From Alphaproteobacteria bacterium 46_93_T64 (lineage in GTDB: Bacteria; Pseudomonadota; Alphaproteobacteria; Sneathiellales; Sneathiellaceae): a stretch of 64,000 nucleotides of DNA. Each line of letters starts with the position of its first letter. The stretch's first letter is position 1. Of this stretch, positions 1 to 8,942 are shown piece after piece. The DNA lies in the NCBI GenBank assembly GCA_002163135.1, contig MAAN01000025.1:1-64000 (forward strand), written 5' to 3'. Below the pieces are notes generated by a model. The model was not told the DNA's origin, did no database searches, and worked only from the letters and a program-made list of their open reading frames with translations. A program made the translations under genes and the position numbers.

Positions 1-2
1 AT

Positions 3-152
3 CTGATTGGTTCTGCTTTCGCGGCCCTAATTGGATCTTTGCTTTGGAACATGGGAGGATATGATTTGGTCTTAAAAGTATTACTTGTTGTTTTGATGAC
101 GGGAATGCTTTCACTAATTTTAGCGGTCCGCATTAAGCGGGCTTCGCGCTAA
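3..152 (+). CDS. C-terminal fragment of a membrane transporter (MFS-like), truncated by the window edge
   Basis: Frame 3 reads LIGSAFAALIGSLLWNMGGYDLVLKVLLVVLMTGMLSLILAVRIKRASR*, a hydrophobic tail with a basic C-terminus. Confidence 0.5.
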   Translation: MIGSAFAALIGSLLWNMGGYDLVLKVLLVVLMTGMLSLILAVRIKRASR

Positions 153-249
153 ACTTACGGCCTAAAGTGTAATGCTGCTCACTTGTCTGATCTGCTCAAC
201 TATACTAAAAAGACTATTCTAACCTATCGTTCCAAAAAGATTTCTCATT

Positions 250-1497
250 ATGACCCGCTCTAATCCCCCGCTTTTTGGCCCCGTTCTTATTGCGGGTAGC
301 CTAATCCTAATGACCGGTTTTGCTGTACGCGCAAGTTTTGGTTTATTCCAAATCCCAATTGCTGAAGAATTCGGGTGGCTTCGCTCTGAATTTTCACTAG
401 CAATTGCCATTCAAAATTTGGCCTGGGGTATAGGTCAGCCGATATTTGCTGCTTTTGCTGAAAAATTTGGTGAAAGAAAAGCCATTATCATCGGCGCTCT
501 CACATATGCACTCGGACTGATTTTGAGTAGCTATGCGGTCACCCCAATGGAGCATCAATTCCTTGAAATACTAGTTGGGTTCGGGATCGCGGGGACGGGT
601 TTCGGTGTTATCTTGGCTGTGGTTGGTCGGGCGTCTTCTGACGAAAATCGTTCAATGACGCTGGGTATCGCCACTGCGGCGGGTTCTGCTGGTCAAATTA
701 TTGGGCCGCCTTTCGCAGACTATTTGTTGCAATCGATGAACTGGTCTTCCGTATTCGTGATATTTGCGGGCATTATATTATGCGTGCTCCTTGTTCTTCC
801 CTTTATGAAAAGTAGCGCCCCGGTCGCGTCAAAAGCGGAGGTGGACGAGAGCATGGGGCAGGTGATGCTCAAGGCATTTTACGATCCATCGTTTATAATG
901 ATATTTCTCGGCTTTTTCTCCTGCGGTTTCCAGTTGGGTTTTTTTACGGCCCATTTTCCAGCATATATCGCTGAAGCCTGCGCAGCTATTCCCGTTGACA
1001 GTATTATGCGCAGCATCGGGGTTGGCTCAACCACAGCCCTTGGGGCATTTGCATTTGCACTAATTGGGGCGGCAAATATTGTTGGAACAATCGTCGCTGG
1101 TGCACTTGGTAAAACCTATTCCAAGAAATACTTGCTCGCGTATATTTATGTTGGACGGACAGTCGCATCTGCGTTGTTTATTCTCGTCCCCATGACCCCA
1201 ACGACCGTGGTTTTATTTTCCGTTGTTATGGGCACATTATGGCTCGCAACAGTACCGATTACTGCGGGTTTAGTAGGGCAAATTTATGGTTTGAAATATA
1301 TGGGAACGTTGTATGGGATCGTATTCTTCTCACATCAATTAGGATCTTTCCTCGGCGTTTGGCTCGGCGGGACCCTGTATGATCAATATGGGACATACGA
1401 CCTTGTCTGGTGGGTTGGTATTGGTGTCGGTGCTTTCTCCGCCATAATTCATCTACCGGTGAAGGAGCAACCCATGGAGCAACGACAAATGGCGTAA
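250..1497 (+). CDS. MFS transporter
   Basis: 415 aa with about 12 hydrophobic segments and an MFS-like N-terminus (FGLFQIPIAEEFGW, GERKAIIIGAL). Confidence 0.85.
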   Translation: MTRSNPPLFGPVLIAGSLILMTGFAVRASFGLFQIPIAEEFGWLRSEFSLAIAIQNLAWGIGQPIFAAFAEKFGERKAIIIGALTYALGLILSSYAVTPMEHQFLEILVGFGIAGTGFGVILAVVGRASSDENRSMTLGIATAAGSAGQIIGPPFADYLLQSMNWSSVFVIFAGIILCVLLVLPFMKSSAPVASKAEVDESMGQVMLKAFYDPSFIMIFLGFFSCGFQLGFFTAHFPAYIAEACAAIPVDSIMRSIGVGSTTALGAFAFALIGAANIVGTIVAGALGKTYSKKYLLAYIYVGRTVASALFILVPMTPTTVVLFSVVMGTLWLATVPITAGLVGQIYGLKYMGTLYGIVFFSHQLGSFLGVWLGGTLYDQYGTYDLVWWVGIGVGAFSAIIHLPVKEQPMEQRQMA

Positions 1498-1520
1498 ACA
1501 CTTAAAATATCTTCACTAAT

Positions 1521-1550
1521 AAAAGGCCGCGTATCGTACGTGGCCTTTTT
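1521..1550 (+). terminator. Rho-independent terminator after the MFS gene
   Basis: AAAAGGCCgcgtatcgtacgtGGCCTTTTT followed by a T-run. Confidence 0.7.
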
Positions 1551-1617
1551 TCTATCTAGATTGAACTTGTAAGTGTTAGGGTTGTGTCTACCATAAATAG
1601 ATAATGTTGGGCGGGGC

Positions 1618-3597
1618 ATGTTTTCCATAAAAATAGTAGCTATTAATGCTCTTAATGGCCCGAATTTGGTCGCGAGAGGTCCCGGCCTCATGAGCAGAAT
1701 AAAGTTGGAGGGGACTGACGGAAATGATGTTGAAGGCCCATTAAGGGCCATGGAACATTGTTTTAATTTGTTAAACGAGAGAATATTCCCCGAGGAAATG
1801 CGAACTCAGCTTGAGGCCCCAAAGGATGCGGCAAAGCTGATCGTATATTTCTATTGTACAAGTATTATTCAAATTCAAAAAATAATTGGCAGCCCTGTTT
1901 CAATTTTTAAATACAACGCGTTGAGGGACGGTATCCATTGGGACATGTTCCTTGAGTATGAATTTGAAAATCCGGGACGCCGCGCCGTTGCCTTTGCTTT
2001 TGGGTTGATCCAGCATATTACAGAAAACTGTGTCCAAAGTTGCAATACTGAAGAGTTGCTAGAGTATCTGGAAAAGCAGATATCAAAACAGAAAGCAGGA
2101 TACGTAGCATCTACTCCTAAACTAGAAGTTCGCTCGATCTTGTTGGCTGCAGAAAAACGAAACATTCCGTGGCGGCAGCTTCCAGGTTCATGGCAATATT
2201 ACCAATATGGATACGGAAAATATCAAAATATATTATGCGAAACGCTAATAGATGTAGAAGGGCATAACGCTGTTAAAATTACTGATGACAAGGCTTTGAC
2301 GTCCACCATGCTGTCAGAAATGGGGCTGCCAGTTGCAAGGTTTTCTAGGGTAAAAACAAAAGAGCAGGCGAAAGAGTTTTCCAATAAAGTTGGATATCCA
2401 GTTGTTGTGAAGCCATTAGTCGGGATGCAAGGAACTGGTGTCACGCCAAACATTAAAAACGCGCTTGATCTTGAGGTCGCGTATGCACATGCAAGCAAAT
2501 ATCACTCTAGTGTCTTAATCGAAAAACACACTGTCGGAGACGATTACCGATTGCTTGTTTTTGGCGGAAAATTTGTAGGGGCGATCAAGAGATCAATTAC
2601 AATTATTGAAGGCGATGGGAAACGTAGTATTTCTACGATTATAGAAGAAATTAACTCTCAGCCTTGGCGTAACAGGTCATTTGGTAATCCGAAATATCAG
2701 GTTCGAAAAATTCCTGCGATTGAAGAATGTTTGAAGCTTCAGGGGTATGATTGGAATAGTGTCCCCGACGCTGGTTCGAAAATATCGTTACATGTTGTTC
2801 CAAACATAAGCCAAGGCGGGACAGTTGAGACAATTTGGAAGGATGTTCACCCTGCAAACATTGTAATGGCGGAACGGGCAGCGAAAACTGTGGGGGTGAA
2901 GCTTGCAGGTGTTGACTATATCACGGATGACATCACAAAACCTTATTGGGAAACTGGTGGTACCATTTGTGAAGTAAACGCAAAACCTGCTTATGATCTG
3001 ATGTTTGAGGGGATGGATAAATACCGTAACGAGCTTGGGAAGTTGGCATTTGAAATTTCTTGCCCGCCAAATGCCAATATGAGCTTACCTGTAATTGTGG
3101 TTGTATCTAAAAACGAGAAACTGGGGCTGGAAATTAAGGACGCGATCAAAAAGGACGAATTAACAGTAGGCTATTTTTCACCAAACCAGACAATGATCGG
3201 AGAGGTCGTGCTTGATAGAGCGAGTGGGAGCGGGACAAATGTCGGGTCAGTTCTATGGAACAGTGCGGTGGACGCAGTGATTATTCACGAAAGTGAAAAA
3301 CGGATCCAAAGGAAAGGCCTAGAATATAATATTTTCTCTCACTTGGTAATAGAAGAGATGCCATTGGTAAATGGTCGCCCAGAACCTAAAATATTGAGCG
3401 TATTATTGGATATAGTTACTCATACTATATTGATTAATAAAGATAATATGGAGGTTCTCAAATGGGCAAAATCTGTCAGCAGCAACAAAATAAGTTTTGC
3501 AAAAAAAGAAAATTTGCAAATGCAATTATTGAAGGGATTATCGACTGATTTTCCGGAACAATTTTCTAATATCACGAAGAAATTGGTCGAGGTTTGA
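1618..3597 (+). CDS. Cyanophycin-synthetase-like ATP-grasp protein, copy A; degenerate Mur-ligase central domain, no Mur ligase C-terminal domain
   Basis: CphA hallmarks: NGPN near the N-terminus, IPWRQLPGSWQYYQYGYGKYQ, VVKPLVGMQGTGVT, DDYRLLVFGGKFVGAIKR, EGDGKRSI, NISQGGT, AGVDYITDDI, ETGGTICEVNAKP. The C-terminal ~150 aa aligns by eye to the CphA Mur domain but lacks GTNGKTTT. Confidence 0.85.
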   Translation: MFSIKIVAINALNGPNLVARGPGLMSRIKLEGTDGNDVEGPLRAMEHCFNLLNERIFPEEMRTQLEAPKDAAKLIVYFYCTSIIQIQKIIGSPVSIFKYNALRDGIHWDMFLEYEFENPGRRAVAFAFGLIQHITENCVQSCNTEELLEYLEKQISKQKAGYVASTPKLEVRSILLAAEKRNIPWRQLPGSWQYYQYGYGKYQNILCETLIDVEGHNAVKITDDKALTSTMLSEMGLPVARFSRVKTKEQAKEFSNKVGYPVVVKPLVGMQGTGVTPNIKNALDLEVAYAHASKYHSSVLIEKHTVGDDYRLLVFGGKFVGAIKRSITIIEGDGKRSISTIIEEINSQPWRNRSFGNPKYQVRKIPAIEECLKLQGYDWNSVPDAGSKISLHVVPNISQGGTVETIWKDVHPANIVMAERAAKTVGVKLAGVDYITDDITKPYWETGGTICEVNAKPAYDLMFEGMDKYRNELGKLAFEISCPPNANMSLPVIVVVSKNEKLGLEIKDAIKKDELTVGYFSPNQTMIGEVVLDRASGSGTNVGSVLWNSAVDAVIIHESEKRIQRKGLEYNIFSHLVIEEMPLVNGRPEPKILSVLLDIVTHTILINKDNMEVLKWAKSVSSNKISFAKKENLQMQLLKGLSTDFPEQFSNITKKLVEV

Positions 3598-3682
3598 TTT
3601 TCTGGCGTGAAAAATTATTACATTAGATTGTAGTGCAACTAAAAATAAATGGCAATTTGTGTCCTAATTTCAAGGATGGGCT

Positions 3683-5662
3683 ATGATTTCAATTAGTGTT
3701 GCGAGTATTAGGCCGTTGAGTAGGCTTAATTTGATTTCTTCGGTGCCTGGAACTTTTTGTCTGATGACGCTTGTCGGTGAGAGAGGTGAGATTACCGCAG
3801 AAATGATGAAGAAACTGCATTCGGTTCTACATCATCTTAACAGTGAGAATATTCCTACGGAAGAACAACTGGTACTGCAACCCCAGAGTAATAATGATCG
3901 GGCTGTCGCCTTCTATTTCTGTGCAGTTGCTATTCTTATACAGAAGGCCGCAAACAGCTCTGTTTCTACGTTTAAGTATGAGGAAAATAAAAAGCCAGGG
4001 AACTGGGAAGTTTTTGTCGAACACGAACATGATACTATTGGTTATCTTGCCGCTCAATTTTCCTGCAAACTCATTCGACAGATACTGGCTGATCCGTCGG
4101 GCGAGATGAAACTCGCAGAATTGATAACATCTCTGGAAAATCAGGTGGCATGGTTGAAGCAAAGATATGCAGGAGTGACACTCCCTAAGGAAGTCCGTTC
4201 AATACTTAAGGCAGCCGAGAAACGTCATATTCCTTGGCGGAACGTCCCTAAATCTTCGTTGTTTCAATATGGATATGGTAGGCATTTGAATTTCTTTCGC
4301 GGTACCATATTGGCTAATGAGCGACACAGTTCAGTTCTCTTAACAAACGATAAAGCTCTGACCAACAGGTTGCTGCATGAGGCGGGATTGCCGATCGCGC
4401 AATCCGGGGTTGCGACGACATTGAAGCAAGCCGCCATACTTGCAGAGAAAATTGGATATCCGGTTGTAGTAAAACCATTGTCGGGTATGCGCGGAAATGG
4501 CGTAACCCTCAGCATTAGAGATGAAAACGGCCTAACTTCTGCAATTAAAAAAGCGGGGCGTTACGATCATTCCGCGTTGATTGAAAAACATACTGAAGGA
4601 AATGATTTTCGTTTGACAGTTTTCGGAGGAAAATTGGTCGGTGCGATTAAGCGTTCGGTGACGATTGTTGAAGGAGATGGTCAACGAAATATTCTTGAGT
4701 TGGCAGAGGAAGTGAATAGAGAACCTTGGCGGAATAAACATGTTGGGGATACCAAGTATCACATCAAGAAGATTTCTGTGGCGACAGAGTGTCTGGAAAG
4801 TCAGGGGCACAATTGGGAAAGCGTACCAGTTGTGGGGGAAAGAGTTGCGTTTAACTTTGTCCCAAACGTTAGTGAAGGTGGATGTTACGAAACTATCTGG
4901 AAAGAAATGATCCATCGTGAAAATATCAAAATGGCGGAGCGAGCAGCAAAAACAGTTGGATTGCAAGTTGCCGGTATCGATTTTTTGACAACCGATATTC
5001 TCAAACCTTACTGGGAAACCGGCGCAATAATTTGTGAAGTAAACGCACAGCCTGCATTTGAGCTTGTTTTTGAACGCGATCAAGAATATCTCGATGAATT
5101 CGGACGAATAGCTTTTGAAACTTCGTGCCCTCCCGATGTTGATATGACCCTCCCGGTTGTTTCTATGGTTAGCGATGGGAAAGAGCTCTCTGGAAATATT
5201 GTAACGGCATTACAGAAAATCGGACTTGTCGTTGGATATTGGTCGCAGGAATTTGCCTCTGTAGACGACGTGCCAATACGCCCTGAAGGGAAAAATAATT
5301 CCTCAGTTAGCTCCATCCTATGGAACGGTTCAGTTGAAGTTGCGGTATTGGAAGTAAATGCATCAAGAATTCAGAAAAAAGGGCTTGAGTATAATATCTG
5401 TTCCCACTTAGTAGTGGAAAATATGCCGATGATTGAAGGTGTGAAGGCACCGGAAGTTTTGGATCTATTATTGAGTGCAGTTACCCATAAAGTAATCGTC
5501 AATAAGGATAATTTAAAAGTTTTTGCATGGGCGAATTCAGTTTGCAGCGATAAAATAAGCTTCACAGCAAAAGAGAATTTGGAAACAGAGCTATTAAAGG
5601 AGTTATCGGCAGGTTTTCCTGATTTGTTGTCTAATGTCACAGGGGGATTAGCTGATACGTAA
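3683..5662 (+). CDS. Cyanophycin-synthetase-like ATP-grasp protein, copy B (tandem paralogue of copy A)
   Basis: Same length (659 aa) and collinear motifs with copy A: FQYGYGRH, VVKPLSGMRGNGVT, NDFRLTVFGGKLVGAIKR, VEGDGQRNI, NVSEGG, AGIDFLTTDI, ETGAIICEVNAQP; same degenerate C-terminal region. Confidence 0.85.
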   Translation: MISISVASIRPLSRLNLISSVPGTFCLMTLVGERGEITAEMMKKLHSVLHHLNSENIPTEEQLVLQPQSNNDRAVAFYFCAVAILIQKAANSSVSTFKYEENKKPGNWEVFVEHEHDTIGYLAAQFSCKLIRQILADPSGEMKLAELITSLENQVAWLKQRYAGVTLPKEVRSILKAAEKRHIPWRNVPKSSLFQYGYGRHLNFFRGTILANERHSSVLLTNDKALTNRLLHEAGLPIAQSGVATTLKQAAILAEKIGYPVVVKPLSGMRGNGVTLSIRDENGLTSAIKKAGRYDHSALIEKHTEGNDFRLTVFGGKLVGAIKRSVTIVEGDGQRNILELAEEVNREPWRNKHVGDTKYHIKKISVATECLESQGHNWESVPVVGERVAFNFVPNVSEGGCYETIWKEMIHRENIKMAERAAKTVGLQVAGIDFLTTDILKPYWETGAIICEVNAQPAFELVFERDQEYLDEFGRIAFETSCPPDVDMTLPVVSMVSDGKELSGNIVTALQKIGLVVGYWSQEFASVDDVPIRPEGKNNSSVSSILWNGSVEVAVLEVNASRIQKKGLEYNICSHLVVENMPMIEGVKAPEVLDLLLSAVTHKVIVNKDNLKVFAWANSVCSDKISFTAKENLETELLKELSAGFPDLLSNVTGGLADT

Positions 5663-5713
5663 TTTTAAGAGTGTAAAAAGCCAAAAAAAATCAGTTTCCA
5701 TGCTCCAAAAAGC

Positions 5714-5744
5714 AAAAGGCGGCCCAAACAGAGCCGCCTTTCTT
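5714..5744. terminator. Bidirectional terminator-like hairpin between convergent genes
   Basis: AAAGGCGGCccaaacagaGCCGCCTTT. Confidence 0.7.
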
Positions 5745-5763
5745 AAATTCTTTTTTGAGAAGG

Positions 5764-6432
5764 TTACGCTGCGGAAATAGCACGCTTGCGGCGCCATCCC
5801 AAAAAGCCCATGAGCGCAACACCAGCACCATAGAGTGGTAGAGCTGCAGGAAGCGGAACTGCAGAAATTGCAGCGACGGCATAGTCATTTCCGCTATAAG
5901 GAGTACCGCTTGCTGAGAACTTGATCCAGGTAGCTGTTATATTGGGCAACAATATTTTTTTGAGGAAACCACTAGTACTACCGGGTGTCTCAGATAAATC
6001 CGCTGTGATCGGCGCGAGCGTATGTTCTGTCCCGTCGAACCAGGTAACCGTTGCATTTTCAACACCGGCTTCATTAAAAAGATCAAGGAAGTAAATGGCG
6101 TTAAGCGTGACTGCTTCTCCAAAAATGATCTTGATGAACTCGTTACTGGCTGAGACTTCATCGTCACGAACCCCTAGTCCGTCACGCTCACAAGCCAAGC
6201 CGTTTCCGGCGCATGTGGATCCAGTATTTGTTTCGTTCCAATTTAATGATCCAACAGGATTGGTTTCTATGGTTGCTGTTGTTCCGGCAAATCCCAAAAT
6301 ATTGGCACCATTGTATTCTGTACGAACATCGTTATCCGTAAAGTCCAGCAGAGTGACAGCTTGTGCATTGGCAGCCATGAGGCCCAATGCAATAACGCTC
6401 GCACCTGCGACACATGCTAATTTCTGAAACAT
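5764..6432 (-). CDS. VPLPA-CTERM (PEP-CTERM-type) sorting-domain secreted protein
   Basis: Signal peptide MFQKLACVAGASVIALGLMAANAQA; C-terminus VPLPAALPLYGAGVALMGFLGWRRKRAISAA. Start placed at the internal Met of the 264-aa ORF. Confidence 0.85.
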   Translation of the reverse strand: MFQKLACVAGASVIALGLMAANAQAVTLLDFTDNDVRTEYNGANILGFAGTTATIETNPVGSLNWNETNTGSTCAGNGLACERDGLGVRDDEVSASNEFIKIIFGEAVTLNAIYFLDLFNEAGVENATVTWFDGTEHTLAPITADLSETPGSTSGFLKKILLPNITATWIKFSASGTPYSGNDYAVAAISAVPLPAALPLYGAGVALMGFLGWRRKRAISAA

Positions 6433-6897
6433 TGTATTCCCCCTCAATGTTTTTGCAGCAAATCGCAATTTGCCTTGGTAGAATTCATAACACCTGTATG
6501 TAATCCAAAGTGTTTTTATTAATCCATAATTACTACATCCAACATATATAATGTGCATGCTAAGTAAATCAGAATAATGAAATGTTGGCAGTTTTCAACG
6601 GGCCTACAATCTAAGTGCAAATTCAATATGTAAACTGCAACCAAAAGCAACGTTTTGTTAACCATACAAAGCGAAGCGGTAAAGATAAACACGCTACAGT
6701 AGATGGCATCACGAGCTTCTACAGCGAATCAGAGAGCGGAATAGCGTCCGAGGCAAAGATCTATTTGATGAAATGGATAGCTGGTTTGAGTGCAAATTCG
6801 TTAAGTAGTACTGCATCGGCACCAAGGGCCTTGATTATAAATCGTCTTCTAAAGCTTAAGTTAGGGTCAATTCAATGATAAACGGTGCGGGTTTTTT

Positions 6898-6936
6898 GCC
6901 AATAGCGTGATCCACATGTTGTGTCGCGCTATTGGC
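6898..6936. repeat. 10-bp perfect inverted repeat with a 19-nt loop
   Basis: GCCAATAGCG ... CGCTATTGGC. Confidence 0.7.
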
Positions 6937-6967
6937 ATTTTCAATGAACTCTATATCACGATAGTGA

Positions 6968-7615
6968 TTAGACAGCAGAAGTTTTACGGCGGCGACCTAC
7001 CCAGCCCAATCCGACCATTGCAGCGCCGAACAGTAACATCGCAGGTGGCAACGGCACCGCTGAGATTTTCACGTCGTCAATGTACCCGCCTAAGGTATCT
7101 TCTGTCCCCTGCGCCCAAAAATTAACAGTAGCTTCTGTACTATCCGCAGCAATATCAAACAGTACTTTAACGATTGTCCAAGTCCCATCGCCCCTTAGGC
7201 TGTCTTCAAACCCAACAACAGTTGTGCCTACGACATCATAATTAATTTGGTTCGTACCCACAGTATTGTTGCGGCCGAGATAGGCGAATGAAAATTCGTA
7301 AGATCCTGCATCCAGAGTAACTGTTTGGGACATACCCGAGTTACTATTGGTGCCATGACTGTCCAGTTCCACTTTGTTTAGGCCATGATACGCAGTCGAT
7401 CCGCCAATATTTCCACGCTGGACTTCAATGCCCGCAGTGTCGTCAAATTTGGTCCACCCTGGAATTGACGCGAAAACATCCCAATCTGGGTTGCCAAGTT
7501 CTGGATCTGTTGTTGCCTCGAAGCTACCGTTCACCAAAATTGCGGCAGAAGCTGTTGATGCGCTAAAAATTCCCGCAGAAAGAGCGAGTGCAACTATCAG
7601 TTTTTTCACGGACAT
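6968..7615 (-). CDS. VPLPA-CTERM (PEP-CTERM-type) sorting-domain secreted protein, DUF642/choice-of-anchor-like body
   Basis: Signal peptide MSVKKLIVALALSAGIFSASTASA; LVNGSFE...IPGW...; C-terminus VPLPPAMLLFGAAMVGLGWVGRRRKTSAV. Confidence 0.85.
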   Translation of the reverse strand: MSVKKLIVALALSAGIFSASTASAAILVNGSFEATTDPELGNPDWDVFASIPGWTKFDDTAGIEVQRGNIGGSTAYHGLNKVELDSHGTNSNSGMSQTVTLDAGSYEFSFAYLGRNNTVGTNQINYDVVGTTVVGFEDSLRGDGTWTIVKVLFDIAADSTEATVNFWAQGTEDTLGGYIDDVKISAVPLPPAMLLFGAAMVGLGWVGRRRKTSAV

Positions 7616-8094
7616 GTCACTTACCTTTTTTATTCATTTGTATTAGATGATGACTTGCCATCCTTTGCCGCTTTTGCTGCTCTGGCTATTAAGTCACGTG
7701 TACCGGATACTGAAATTTAGATTAACGTTTTGTTAACACTTTAATAAAAATTGGGCCTACTTTTGTCAATGTAAATTGAAGGAAAGGGTGCATTACCATG
7801 TCAGTTCGGCAATATTTTCCTGTTTTCTATAGTAGAAATGGTTAATTTACTCGCAGTTATAGTTAATTTTTCCGTAGGTTCCACGAATCAATTGGTAGAG
7901 GTGAGGCTTATGTATTCAACTGTTGCGATGAGACCATAACTCAGTGGCGCTTTTCACTATAAAAACAGGTGCTGTTGCCTATGTGGTTATTTTTTCCAAC
8001 AGCGGCAATTTTAGATTTGGCTTGACGATTTTGCAGGTGCACATAAGTTAGGGAAACTTTATTGCAGTGCACTGTTGTGTGCAGAGGAGAAGTC

Positions 8095-8886
8095 ATGAGC
8101 GTAGATCTGAGCGGAAAAGTCGCAGTTGTTACGGGTTCAACTAGTGGTATTGGGCTGGCTATGGCCGCTAACTTTGCGCGTCTGGGGGCTCAAGTTGTGA
8201 TCAATGGCCTTGGTGATGAAGCCACAATCAACGCGGCAAAAAACGAAGTAAGTGCTGCAGGTAGCAAGCCAGCACATTATAATGGCGCAGATATGCGAGA
8301 TGCTGATGCTATCACATCCATGATAAATGAGGCTGAAGAAAAATTCGGATCAGTAGATATATTGGTGAACAATGCAGGTATTCAACACACTGCACGTATT
8401 GAAGATTTTCCAAAAAATCGATGGAACGATATCATTGCAATTAATCTGTCCAGTGCATTTCATTCAATCGCGGCGGCACTTCCGGGCATGCAAATTCGGA
8501 ACTATGGTCGTATCATCAATGTAGCCTCCGTTCATGGGCAAGTAGCTTCAGTTGAAAAAGCGGCATATGTAGCGGCCAAGCATGGTATTATTGGGCTAAG
8601 TAAAGTCACTGCCCTTGAAAATGCAACGCAGGAAATAACGTGTAACTCAATCTGCCCGGGCTGGGTTCGTACACCTCTTGTTGAAGTTCAGATAAAAGCG
8701 CGCGCAGAAAAAGAAGGCATTGATACTGAAGAAGCGGCAAAAAGACTTCTCGCGTCAAAAGAGCCATCTTTGCGTTTTACGACACCTCAGCAGCTTGCTG
8801 AGGCGGCGGCTTTTTTATGTAGTGACGCAACGTCTAACATGACGGGGACGACGCTTACTCTAGACGGTGGCTGGACCGCCCAATAA
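8095..8886 (+). CDS. SDR-family 3-hydroxybutyrate dehydrogenase-like
   Basis: VVTGSTSGIGLAMA, NNAGIQH, YVAAKHGIIGL, NSICPGWVRTPLV; RBS gaggag before ATG 8095. Confidence 0.85.
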   Translation: MSVDLSGKVAVVTGSTSGIGLAMAANFARLGAQVVINGLGDEATINAAKNEVSAAGSKPAHYNGADMRDADAITSMINEAEEKFGSVDILVNNAGIQHTARIEDFPKNRWNDIIAINLSSAFHSIAAALPGMQIRNYGRIINVASVHGQVASVEKAAYVAAKHGIIGLSKVTALENATQEITCNSICPGWVRTPLVEVQIKARAEKEGIDTEEAAKRLLASKEPSLRFTTPQQLAEAAAFLCSDATSNMTGTTLTLDGGWTAQ

Positions 8887-8910
8887 ACTGGTTACGTAGA
8901 ATTATTTGAA

Positions 8911-8938
8911 AGAGCAGCCTTACGGGCTGTTCTTTTTT
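8911..8938. terminator. Terminator hairpin between convergent genes
   Basis: AGAGCAGCCttacGGGCTGTTCTTTTTT. Confidence 0.7.
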
Positions 8939-8942
8939 GTGA

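Noticed and set aside
4532-5083. 183-aa minus-strand ORF
   Set aside because: Antisense to copy B of the CphA-like gene; composition shows no domain and no RBS context, so it is a shadow ORF
6615-6878. 87-aa plus-strand ORF between the two VPLPA-CTERM genes
   Set aside because: No convincing RBS, no recognisable domain; kept only as an intergenic region of interest
8038-8092. TTGCAGTGCAC-type sequence upstream of the 3-hydroxybutyrate dehydrogenase gene as a PhaR site
   Set aside because: Too short and degenerate to support without a PhaR gene or additional sites in the window
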